The notes below the pieces were generated by a model. It searched no databases. It was not told the DNA's origin and worked only from the letters and a program-made list of their open reading frames with translations. Of a DNA stretch of 64,000 nt, positions 25,050 through 35,167 are shown piece by piece. The stretch is from positions 1 through 64,000 of the forward strand of contig PTKH01000003.1 of the NCBI GenBank assembly GCA_002937655.1, read 5' to 3'. Made by a program: the position numbers and the translations under genes. The stretch's first letter is position 1; each line of letters opens with the position of its first letter. This stretch comes from Alphaproteobacteria bacterium MarineAlpha9_Bin3. GTDB taxonomy: Bacteria > Pseudomonadota > Alphaproteobacteria > TMED109.

Positions 25050-25610
25050 TTATGTTAAATTTCTGATATTAGTTGAAGATATAGGGTTTTTACAATTATG
25101 AATAAACTGCCAAGATGGAGGACGTGTATTAAAAATTGATTTTGAGTTTTTTCTTTTATGTAGTTTTGAAAAATAGCGTTTACCCGCAATAGAGTTAATA
25201 ATAGAATAAGAATATACTCCTCTATCAAAAACTGCAATAGGCATAGTATTGAAAATACTTTTCCAATTAAACCACTTATCAATTTCTTTAAGGTTATCAG
25301 CTCCCATTAACCATATAAATTTAGTTCCTGCATACCTTTTTACTATTATTTTAAGTGTTTTAGCTGTTAAATTTGTATTAAACTTAGTCTCAAGGTCCCC
25401 AACTCTAATTTTATATCTATTCGATATGCTTTTTGCATGTTTAATTCTTACTTTTACATTATTTTTTATTAAAGTAGTTTTTAGAGGGTTTTGTGGACTA
25501 ACCAACCACCAAACTTCATCTAATCTAAATATTTTTAAAGCAATATTAGATATGTACAAATGGCCTTCGTGAGCTGGATTAAATGATCCTCCTAAAATAC
25601 CAATCTTCAT
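25050..25610 (-). CDS. nadD: Nicotinate-nucleotide adenylyltransferase
   Basis: MKIGILGGSFNPAHEGHLYIS at ATG 25610; WWLVSPQNPLK; C-terminal SSTNIRNLT. Confidence 0.93.
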   Translation of the reverse strand: MKIGILGGSFNPAHEGHLYISNIALKIFRLDEVWWLVSPQNPLKTTLIKNNVKVRIKHAKSISNRYKIRVGDLETKFNTNLTAKTLKIIVKRYAGTKFIWLMGADNLKEIDKWFNWKSIFNTMPIAVFDRGVYSYSIINSIAGKRYFSKLHKRKNSKSIFNTRPPSWQFIHNCKNPISSTNIRNLT

Positions 25611-25669
25611 ATTTCTTCTTTTGGTAATACCAATATTTCTATTATAATTTTTATCTTTTATTTCCAAGT

Positions 25670-26932
25670 TTATGGCCTTACCTGACCATTACCTCTAAGT
25701 TGGTATTTATAAGTAGTCAACTGTTCTAAACCTACAGGACCTCTCGCATGAAGTTTTCCTGTAGCTATTCCCATTTCAGCACCCATTCCAAATTCTCCTC
25801 CATCAGCATATTGTGTTGAAGCATTGTGAAGAACAATAGCGCTATTAACTTCATTTAAAAAGATTTCAGCAGTTTCATTATTTTCAGTAATTATAGCATC
25901 TGTATGATTAGATCCATACGTTTCAATATGTTTTATAGCTTCTGAAACATCATTTACAGTTTTAATTGATATAATTTTATCTAGATATTCTGTAGCCCAA
26001 TCTTCTTCTGTTGCCTTCTTAATATTTTCATTTAAAGGCTGAATACTATTATCTCCTCTAACTTCACAGCCTTGATTTATTAAATTTTTAACTATATCTG
26101 GAAGAATACTATCTATTATTTCCTTATGGCACAGTAGTGTTTCTGTTGCCCCACATATTCCTGTTCTTCGCATTTTAGCATTCATAACGATATTTAAAGA
26201 CATTTCTTTACTCGCTTCTTTATCTATGTATGTATGACAAAGTCCGTCTAAATGAGATAAAACTGCTATTTTACTTTCCAATTGTACACGTGCAATTAAA
26301 GATTTTCCTCCTCTGGGTATTATTAAGTTGATATATTTGTTCATACTTAATAATTCTCCAACCGCCTCTCTATTGATAGTATTTACAATTTGCACACAAT
26401 CTTCAGAAATATTTGATTTTTGTAAACCTTTTTTTATAGAATTAACTATAGCTACACTAGAATTAAAACTCTCAGAACCTCCACGCAATATAATAGAATT
26501 TCCAGATTTTAAGGAAAGTGCGCTAGCATCAGCTGTAACATTTGGTCTAGATTCATAAATAATACCGATAACTCCTATAGGAACTCTTTTTTGACTCATA
26601 TTAATTCCATTTTTTGGTGTCCAATTCTTTATTTCAGAACCTATGGGATCTTCCAAAAGTATAATATTGTGTATACCTTGAATCATATCGTTTATTCTAG
26701 CTTCATTAAGAATCAATCTATCTAATAAAGCTCCAGAAACATTATTTAATTTTGCCGAGTCAATATCCTTAGAATTTGCTTTCAAAATATCATGTTTATC
26801 AGTTTTAATTTGTGTAGCAATTAGTTTAAGAGCCTCATTTTTATCTTTGGAACTAGAGTGAAATAAATTTTTTGAAGCTTCTTTAGCTTTAATACATATC
26901 TCTTCAATATGTTTTTTTGTATTAGTTTGCAT
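25670..26932 (-). CDS. proA: Glutamate-5-semialdehyde dehydrogenase
   Basis: VPIGVIGIIYESRPNVTADAS, GAEMGIATGKLHARGPVGLEQLTTYKY. Confidence 0.97.
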   Translation of the reverse strand: MQTNTKKHIEEICIKAKEASKNLFHSSSKDKNEALKLIATQIKTDKHDILKANSKDIDSAKLNNVSGALLDRLILNEARINDMIQGIHNIILLEDPIGSEIKNWTPKNGINMSQKRVPIGVIGIIYESRPNVTADASALSLKSGNSIILRGGSESFNSSVAIVNSIKKGLQKSNISEDCVQIVNTINREAVGELLSMNKYINLIIPRGGKSLIARVQLESKIAVLSHLDGLCHTYIDKEASKEMSLNIVMNAKMRRTGICGATETLLCHKEIIDSILPDIVKNLINQGCEVRGDNSIQPLNENIKKATEEDWATEYLDKIISIKTVNDVSEAIKHIETYGSNHTDAIITENNETAEIFLNEVNSAIVLHNASTQYADGGEFGMGAEMGIATGKLHARGPVGLEQLTTYKYQLRGNGQVRP

Positions 26933-26947
26933 TATAAAAAATCTTTC

Positions 26948-29103
<2,156 letters not shown>

Positions 29104-29166
29104 TTATTAAACCATCTTAATAGAGCTATCTAAAATTTAAGGTTCAAAATTGCTTATATCTTTTAT

Positions 29167-29421
29167 TTAGATGCTTTCTACTCTAATTATTTTTCTTTTA
29201 TTAAGGCCATGCATAAAAGAAACTTTCCCATCTATGAGAGCAAATAATGTATGATCTTTACCCATTCCTACATTTTCTCCCGGATGAAACTTGGTTCCTC
29301 TTTGTCTGACTATAATATTACCAGCTTTTACGATTTCACCACCATATTTTTTAACTCCAAGCCTTCTACCTGCGGAGTCTCTTCCATTATTTGATGATCC
29401 ACCTGCTTTTTTATGTGCCAT
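29167..29421 (-). CDS. rpmA: 50S ribosomal protein L27
   Basis: [28 protein letters not shown]. Confidence 0.98.
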   Translation of the reverse strand: MAHKKAGGSSNNGRDSAGRRLGVKKYGGEIVKAGNIIVRQRGTKFHPGENVGMGKDHTLFALIDGKVSFMHGLNKRKIIRVESI

Positions 29422-29440
29422 TTAGCTTACTCCTTTTTAG

Positions 29441-29896
29441 CTATTTTTTTTTAGCTGTAGGTTTTTTAGCTACATCTTTTTTTCTAGTTGTAGTTTTCTT
29501 TACTGCTTCTGTTTTTTTAGCTGTTTTAACTTCAGTTGATTTTTTAGTCTTATCTTTAGATAACGTTTTATCTGCAATTTTCTTTAAATCAATAGATTCT
29601 ATTCTTATCGCCGTTAAATCTTGTTTATGACCTTTCTTTCTTCTATAATTATGTCTTCTTTTTTTCTTAAAAACTAGTAATTTTGGCCCTCTTGTCTGCT
29701 CTATAACTTCACCAGTTACTGTGGCATTTTTTAATTCACTTTCTTCAACATGAATCTTAGCGCCTTCACCCATCATAATGATATTATCAAATTTTACTTT
29801 ACTTCCGCTTTCTCCAATAATTTTTTCTACTAAGATTACATCTCCTGCAGATACTTTATATTGTTTTCCACCACTTTTTAATACTGCGTAATTCAT
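29441..29896 (-). CDS. rplU: 50S ribosomal protein L21 with Lys/Thr/Ala-rich C-terminal extension
   Basis: MNYAVLKSGGKQYKVSAGDVILVEK...KFKKKRRHNYRRKKGHKQ-like core (VFKKKRRHNYRRKKGHKQ), then low-complexity basic tail. Confidence 0.96.
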   Translation of the reverse strand: MNYAVLKSGGKQYKVSAGDVILVEKIIGESGSKVKFDNIIMMGEGAKIHVEESELKNATVTGEVIEQTRGPKLLVFKKKRRHNYRRKKGHKQDLTAIRIESIDLKKIADKTLSKDKTKKSTEVKTAKKTEAVKKTTTRKKDVAKKPTAKKK

Positions 29897-30060
29897 GTCT
29901 CTTCCGAATACTTTATTGTTAATAAAATCTTGTCGTTTTTAATGCACATTAATATAAAAATGATTTTTGTGCTATAAAAATAGTATAAATTATAAGAAAT
30001 CGAATAATATATGTTTGTTATACTACTTTCAACATTTAATTTATTTTTTTTGGGATATAT

Positions 30061-30375
30061 ATGACTATCAATTCTGAGATAATAGTTACAGCTTTAATCA
30101 AGATGGCTAATAAAAATTTTATAGATGCTTATTTAATTAAGAGAGGAGATATTAATGCTGGAGAAATATTTTTAAAGGTAAGTAATTGTAAAGGTTATTC
30201 TATGCTTTATTCTTATCGTAAGTCTAAAATAAAAAAGCCTTGGGAGGTTTACGGATTTGAAAGATGGCAAATTGATGCCGATATAAATAAAAAAATAGAT
30301 AATATTGTAAAAGTAGATTCAGATATTTGGGTTGTAGAAATTGAAGATAAAGACGGAACTTTTTTTAATATATGA
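30061..30375 (+). CDS. DUF1491-like alphaproteobacterial protein
   Basis: About 104 aa; YLIKRGDINAGEIFLKV...WQIDADINKKIDNIVKVDSDIWVVEIEDKDG matches the DUF1491 pattern as remembered. Confidence 0.65.
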   Translation: MTINSEIIVTALIKMANKNFIDAYLIKRGDINAGEIFLKVSNCKGYSMLYSYRKSKIKKPWEVYGFERWQIDADINKKIDNIVKVDSDIWVVEIEDKDGTFFNI

Positions 30376-30403
30376 AGGGGAGACTTAAATTAAGACCCCC
30401 CTT
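30375..30403. terminator. Stem-loop between convergent genes, possible bidirectional terminator
   Basis: AAGGGG (30375-30380) pairs with CCCCTT (30398-30403); only GC-rich hairpin seen in a convergent gap here; no long U run on either side. Confidence 0.4.
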
Positions 30404-30415
30404 ATGTTTATTAGC

Positions 30416-31645
30416 TTATCTGCAATCAAATGAACTAGAAACTGCTAAAACAGTTACATCGTCATCACCTGGAGTATTATCTCTAGCTGTTAACTCAGGA
30501 ACTACAATCATATAGCTGCCATCACTCATTTGTCTTATAGCCACATCAGCAGGACCTGAAAGTTCTTGGTTAGGAACTAGCTCTAAAGTAGTAGCTTCTT
30601 TACCAATACAATTAACATACAGTCTAGCTGGAATGTCGCCTCTAATCTGAGAATTTACCATAGTCCCTTGTGCAGTGAAATCTAATCCATCTAAGGCACC
30701 TAAATTTCCATCCATAGGGGCTGGTAAAGTTTTCATATCACTTATTGCATAAATACCACCATTTGCTGGATCAGGTGCACCTGCAACAGGTCCAACTGTA
30801 TTTACATATACCATTCCATCAATTGGTGAGACTTCTACGCCATCTGGGTTACCAGGAATAGCAAGAAACTCTGGCATTGTTGGTGCTTTTTTGCCAGAAG
30901 CCATAGCATCTAAGCTATCTACTGATATCTTCCATAATCCACCAGCGCCATCCCATGGAGGATCAAATTGAGCTCCACCAAATGCAGTATCTGCTACAAA
31001 TAAATTACCAGATTTATCAAAACCTAAAGCATTTATTAAGATAATTGGGCTTCCAGTTATTTCTTCAAAAACTGAGCCAGCACCAGTATCTATTTCACCT
31101 AAAATTTTTCCATCTACATTAAATGCTAAAAGTTTAGATCTCATTCTATTTCTATCAGTGATAGTTTTTCCATCCTGATCTACAATTGGTGCAGCACCAA
31201 CGCAAACCCATATTGTTCCAGCAGGAAACATTCCAGTAGAAACAGGGAGTACTCCCATACCTAAAGGCGAGCTGATACCAGTGATAAGTTTTTCTTCAAC
31301 CATTGTAAGTGTTCCATTACTATTTACACTTAGTTTACTAATATAACCTTCATTTTCAGTCCATGAAAATCCTGCTCCTCTATCTCCAATTTCTGCAGAA
31401 TTTGAAATAAATACAAATTTTCCATCATGACTAAATATAGCTCCTTCTGGATTATCAAAGTTACTAAGAACTTGCTTAACAACAGCTGATGTAGAATGTA
31501 CTCCAGCATGAATATCAGATTTAGGTGTATAGTCTGTATTGGCTGCTTTAGACTCATAAGATGCAAAAAATATCATTAAAGCTAATAATATAATGCCTGT
31601 GATTGTCATAGACAGTAATATTTTCTCTTTTGTTGTCATATACAT
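30416..31645 (-). CDS. Exported/anchored beta-propeller-like protein (SMP-30/NHL-type repeats), function unknown
   Basis: N-terminal hydrophobic segment ITGIILLALMIFFASYESKA; repeats such as NPEGAIFSHDGKFVFISN, LGFDKSGNLFVADTAFG, NPDGVEVSPIDGMVYVNT. Confidence 0.65.
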   Translation of the reverse strand: MYMTTKEKILLSMTITGIILLALMIFFASYESKAANTDYTPKSDIHAGVHSTSAVVKQVLSNFDNPEGAIFSHDGKFVFISNSAEIGDRGAGFSWTENEGYISKLSVNSNGTLTMVEEKLITGISSPLGMGVLPVSTGMFPAGTIWVCVGAAPIVDQDGKTITDRNRMRSKLLAFNVDGKILGEIDTGAGSVFEEITGSPIILINALGFDKSGNLFVADTAFGGAQFDPPWDGAGGLWKISVDSLDAMASGKKAPTMPEFLAIPGNPDGVEVSPIDGMVYVNTVGPVAGAPDPANGGIYAISDMKTLPAPMDGNLGALDGLDFTAQGTMVNSQIRGDIPARLYVNCIGKEATTLELVPNQELSGPADVAIRQMSDGSYMIVVPELTARDNTPGDDDVTVLAVSSSFDCR

Positions 31646-31700
31646 AAATTTTCCTTTATTTTATTCCCAACTTTAAATCTATGTACCTCTCTCTCCGTTT

Positions 31701-31724
31701 ATGAGAATGAGAATCATTCTCATT
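31701..31724. promoter_or_regulatory. Fur-box-like palindrome 1 (propeller promoter side)
   Basis: ATGAGAATGAGAATCATTCTCATT; the 19-mer GAGAATGAGAATCATTCTC matches GATAATGATAATCATTATC at 16 of 19 positions; hexamer layout GAGAAT-GAGAAT-C-ATTCTC. Confidence 0.8.
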
Positions 31725-31726
31725 AA

Positions 31727-31732
31727 ATTATA
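31727..31732 (-). promoter_or_regulatory. Putative -10 element of the propeller gene promoter
   Basis: Minus-strand TATAAT (plus ATTATA); weak -35 TTGAAT at 31752-31757 with 19 nt spacer; predicted start falls inside Fur box 1. Confidence 0.45.
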
Positions 31733-31777
31733 GTATACAATAATAAAAAATATTCAATTGTAAAATTTAAATATAGC

Positions 31778-31801
31778 ATGAGAATGATTATCATTCTCAT
31801 T
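31778..31801. promoter_or_regulatory. Fur-box-like palindrome 2 (peroxiredoxin/leader promoter side)
   Basis: ATGAGAATGATTATCATTCTCATT; 31778-31800 is a perfect 11-1-11 palindrome; 16 of 19 match to Fur consensus; abuts/overlaps the -35. Confidence 0.82.
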
Positions 31802-31828
31802 GACAATACCTTTAATCTTTTGTATAAA
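31800..31828 (+). promoter_or_regulatory. Near-consensus sigma70-type promoter
   Basis: TTGACA (31800-31805), 17 nt spacer, TATAAA (31823-31828). Confidence 0.75.
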
Positions 31829-31834
31829 GTATAT

Positions 31835-31937
31835 GAAGTAAGTATAAAATTAACAATTTATATGACACTTCTTAATTTTTTTTTCTAGAATGTTTATTTT
31901 GAGTACCTCCATTGTAAGCATTCTAGATTTTTTTTTA
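31835..31937 (+). ncRNA. Candidate Fur-controlled small RNA or attenuated peroxiredoxin leader
   Basis: Predicted start about 31835, hairpin 31884-31927 (14 bp incl. 2 G-U) followed by a 9-T run 31928-31936; loop holds ACCUCC. Confidence 0.4.
31884..31936 (+). terminator. Intrinsic-terminator-like hairpin plus U tract
   Basis: TCTAGAATGTTTAT (31884-31897) / GTAAGCATTCTAGA (31914-31927) then TTTTTTTTT. Confidence 0.55.
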
Positions 31938-31968
31938 TATTTTTAATTCTATTTTTTTGGGAGAAATC

Positions 31969-32499
31969 ATGCTTATTGGAAAAACAATACCTAACGATAT
32001 AATATTTCATGTAAGAATTAGAGATGAGAGTTTAGGAGGAGATAATCCATATAAATGGACTACTCATACAACTAAAGATTATTTTGCAAATAAAAGAGTA
32101 CTTATTTTTTCTTTACCAGGAGCTTTTACACCTACTTGTTCAACATATCAACTTCCTGGATTTGAAGATAATTATGAAGAAATATTGAGACAAAATATAG
32201 ATGAGATATATTGTGTTTCTGTAAATGATTCTTTTGTAATGAATAAATGGGCAATAGATCAGGGTATTAAAAAAGTCAAACTTATCGCAGATGGTTCTGC
32301 AAAACTAACTAAAGAAATGAATATGTTAGTTGCAAAAGATAACTTGGGTTTTGGAATGAGGTCATGGAGATATGCAGCTTTAATTAATGATAGTAAAGTT
32401 GAAAAAGTATGGGAAGAAGAGGGTAAAATGGATAATTGTCCTGATGACCCTTATCATCATACTAACCCAACAAATATCTTGGCTGATATTAAAATATAA
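31969..32499 (+). CDS. Peroxiredoxin (PRX5-like)
   Basis: LIFSLPGAFTPTCSTYQLPGFE catalytic Cys motif, CVSVNDSFVMNKWA, GFGMRSWRYAALIND; ATG 31969 follows GGGAG; extra Cys in C-terminal NCPDDPYH. Confidence 0.92.
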   Translation: MLIGKTIPNDIIFHVRIRDESLGGDNPYKWTTHTTKDYFANKRVLIFSLPGAFTPTCSTYQLPGFEDNYEEILRQNIDEIYCVSVNDSFVMNKWAIDQGIKKVKLIADGSAKLTKEMNMLVAKDNLGFGMRSWRYAALINDSKVEKVWEEEGKMDNCPDDPYHHTNPTNILADIKI

Positions 32500-32593
32500 A
32501 ACCATATAAACTAACTATAATACCATTAAATGTATCAATATTAATTTATATATAATATATTAACAATAAACAAACATAATATAAGGTATAATA

Positions 32594-34177
32594 TTGAGAA
32601 ATACACATTTTCCAGGTAGGTCACCTGTATATTCCTTAGATGGAATGGTCAGTACATCTCATCCACTAGCAAGTAAGGCTTCCATAGATATTTTATCTAA
32701 AGGCGGTAATGCAGTAGATGCAGCAGTTACTGCAGCTTCCGTCTTAGCAGTTGTTGAACCTCATTCAACTGGCGTAGGAGGAGATTTATTTTGTTTATAT
32801 CATAAAGCACAAAGTAATAAAATCATAGGTATGAACGCATCAGGAAGAGCTCCAAATAGTATATCAATTGATAAGCTAGAAAATTTAGGAATCAAAGAAA
32901 GTATTCCATTTCAGAGTCCGCATTCAGTTAGTGTACCAACAGGAGTAGCAGGTTGGATTAAACTAATTCAAGATCATGGAAATTTAAAATTAAAAGAAAT
33001 ACTCGAGCCTGCAATTAATTACGCTGAGCAAGGTTATATAGTTGCAGATGTTATTGCTGATGTGTGGGAAAGGGAAGTAGAAAAATTAGCTGCCGATAAA
33101 GATTGTAAGAACTTATTCTTACCAGAGGGAAAATGTTTAAAAGCCGGAGATATTCATTATCAACCAAGATTAGCTAAAACTTTAAAAAGTATAGCAGAAC
33201 ATGGAAGAGCAGGCTTTTATGAGGGAGATATTGCAAAAAGTATGGTAAAAAAACTTAATTCTTTAGGAGGTTTTCACAATTTAGAGGACTTTGCTAATGC
33301 CGAAGCAAATTATGTTGATCCAATTTCAGCAAATTATAGAGGTGTTAAAATATTTGAATGTCCTCCTAATGGGCAAGGAGTAATAGCTCTAATGATAATA
33401 AAAATATTAGAAGGATTTGATTTTATTGATATAGCCCCCAATTCCTCTTTACGTATTCATTTGCAAGCTGAAGCAACTAAAATAGCATTCAGTCATAGAG
33501 ACCATTATTTAGCAGATCCAGATCACGCTAATGTTCCAGTAGAACGGATGTTATCTGAAGAATATATTAAGACTTTAAGAAGTTTAATAAAAATAGATTC
33601 ATGTATTAGGAATTATAAACCAGAATTACCAATTCATCCTAATACAGTATATATTTCTGTAGTAGATAAAGAAAGAAACTCGGTTTCATTAATAAACTCT
33701 ATATTTCATTCTTTTGGCAGTGGACTAGTAGACCATGATACTGGGGTTTTGTTTCAAAATAGGGGAGCTAGTTTTGTTTTAGATCCTTCACATCCTAACG
33801 TTATTAAGGGTGGAAAAAGACCTATGCACACTATAATCCCTAGTATAGCTACAAAGGAAAATAAACCTTATTTATCATTTGGAGTAATGGGAGGGCATTA
33901 TCAACCAATGGGACAAGCCCATGTTTTATCAAATATTATTGATTATGGAATGGACCCTCAAAAAAGTTTAGATTTTCCAAGAAGTTTTTATTTTGACGGT
34001 TTATTGGAATGTGAAGAAGGTATACCTCAAAATGTCAGAGAAGAACTGGCAGCAAAAGGACACCAAGTCAAGGTATGTGATTTGCCGCATGGCGGTGGTC
34101 AGGTTATAGAGCATAGAGGAGATACTTTAATAGGGGGCTCTGATCCTAGAAAAGATGGATGTGCTATTGGATTATAA
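32594..34177 (+). CDS. Gamma-glutamyltransferase family protein without obvious signal peptide
   Basis: GGNAVDAAVTAASVLAVVEPHSTGVGGDLF; candidate catalytic Thr in NTVYISVVDKERNSVSLINS; TTG start. Confidence 0.88.
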   Translation: MRNTHFPGRSPVYSLDGMVSTSHPLASKASIDILSKGGNAVDAAVTAASVLAVVEPHSTGVGGDLFCLYHKAQSNKIIGMNASGRAPNSISIDKLENLGIKESIPFQSPHSVSVPTGVAGWIKLIQDHGNLKLKEILEPAINYAEQGYIVADVIADVWEREVEKLAADKDCKNLFLPEGKCLKAGDIHYQPRLAKTLKSIAEHGRAGFYEGDIAKSMVKKLNSLGGFHNLEDFANAEANYVDPISANYRGVKIFECPPNGQGVIALMIIKILEGFDFIDIAPNSSLRIHLQAEATKIAFSHRDHYLADPDHANVPVERMLSEEYIKTLRSLIKIDSCIRNYKPELPIHPNTVYISVVDKERNSVSLINSIFHSFGSGLVDHDTGVLFQNRGASFVLDPSHPNVIKGGKRPMHTIIPSIATKENKPYLSFGVMGGHYQPMGQAHVLSNIIDYGMDPQKSLDFPRSFYFDGLLECEEGIPQNVREELAAKGHQVKVCDLPHGGGQVIEHRGDTLIGGSDPRKDGCAIGL

Positions 34178-35167
34178 ATTAGGGTCTATATAGCATCCAG
34201 CTTTTATAGCTTTAAGTTTAACTTCTTCATAAATTTTATCTATTGTAGGAGTTGGAACATTAACTATTTTTCCTGCTTCAGATACTGATTTAGTGAGTGC
34301 GTCTATTTCCATGGGTCTACCTAGTTCATAGTCTTGTAATGTGGATGTTTTATGAGCTCCAACATTTTTTGTTCCTTCTATTCTTTTTTCTAGGCTAATA
34401 GGAAAATGAATGCCTAAAGCTTCAGCAACAGCTTGACCTTCAATCATCATTTTTTTTACTACAGAGCAAGAAGAACTGTTATTTGCTATCTCCTCTAAAG
34501 TTTCTCCTGTTAAAACGCTCATAGGGTTAAAAGCTAAATTTCCCCATAACTTCATCCAGATATCTGCGCGGATATTTTTTCTTACTGGAGATTTTAACCC
34601 CGAATTTATTAGTATTTTTGATAATTCTTGCACCCGATTAGATTTGGTACCATCTGGCTCTCCAATAGGAAATCTATCACCTTCCATGTGGTATACCTTG
34701 CCAGGGGCTTTAATTTCTGCAGCTGGATAAACTACACATCCCAAACTCCTTTCAGGCGTAATATATTTCCATTGTAAATTTTTAGGGTCTACAGATTCTA
34801 GTTTCATATTTTCATATTTATTATTAGTTTTATAAAAATACCACCAAGGTAAACCATTTACAGCAGTTATAACTGTTGTATTATCTTTCATCAAAGGAAT
34901 AAGAGATTTAGCAGTTAATGCTGCAGAATGTGCTTTTAAAGTAACTATTATAAAGTCTTGTTTTTGTAAATTATTAGGATTATCTGTCGCTAAGGGTTTA
35001 CAGAAATATTCAACACCAGTTTCTTCACTTTGCATAAGTAAACCATTATTTTGAATAGCGTTTAAGTGTTCTCCTCTACAAATTAAGGATACCTTGACCC
35101 CACTTTTCATTAATAATGCTCCAATATAACTTCCTATCGCACCAGAGCCAAATATACAGATATTCAT
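34172..35167 (-). CDS. 2-dehydropantoate 2-reductase family (ApbA/PanE)
   Basis: MNICIFGSGAIGSYIGALLMKSG, KLWGNLAFNPMSVLTGETL, C-terminal MEIDALTKSV. Confidence 0.85.
   Translation of the reverse strand: MNICIFGSGAIGSYIGALLMKSGVKVSLICRGEHLNAIQNNGLLMQSEETGVEYFCKPLATDNPNNLQKQDFIIVTLKAHSAALTAKSLIPLMKDNTTVITAVNGLPWWYFYKTNNKYENMKLESVDPKNLQWKYITPERSLGCVVYPAAEIKAPGKVYHMEGDRFPIGEPDGTKSNRVQELSKILINSGLKSPVRKNIRADIWMKLWGNLAFNPMSVLTGETLEEIANNSSSCSVVKKMMIEGQAVAEALGIHFPISLEKRIEGTKNVGAHKTSTLQDYELGRPMEIDALTKSVSEAGKIVNVPTPTIDKIYEEVKLKAIKAGCYIDPNL

Noticed and set aside
31330-31566. 78 aa minus-strand ORF in a second frame of the propeller gene
   Set aside because: Overlaps the longer propeller frame with clear repeats; no support for coding.
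31862-31946. Mini-ORFs in the peroxiredoxin leader (MTLLNFFF at 31862; MFILSTSIVSILDFFLYF at 31890)
   Set aside because: No Shine-Dalgarno upstream and AT-rich sequence yields short ORFs by chance; a leader peptide cannot be excluded but is not supported.
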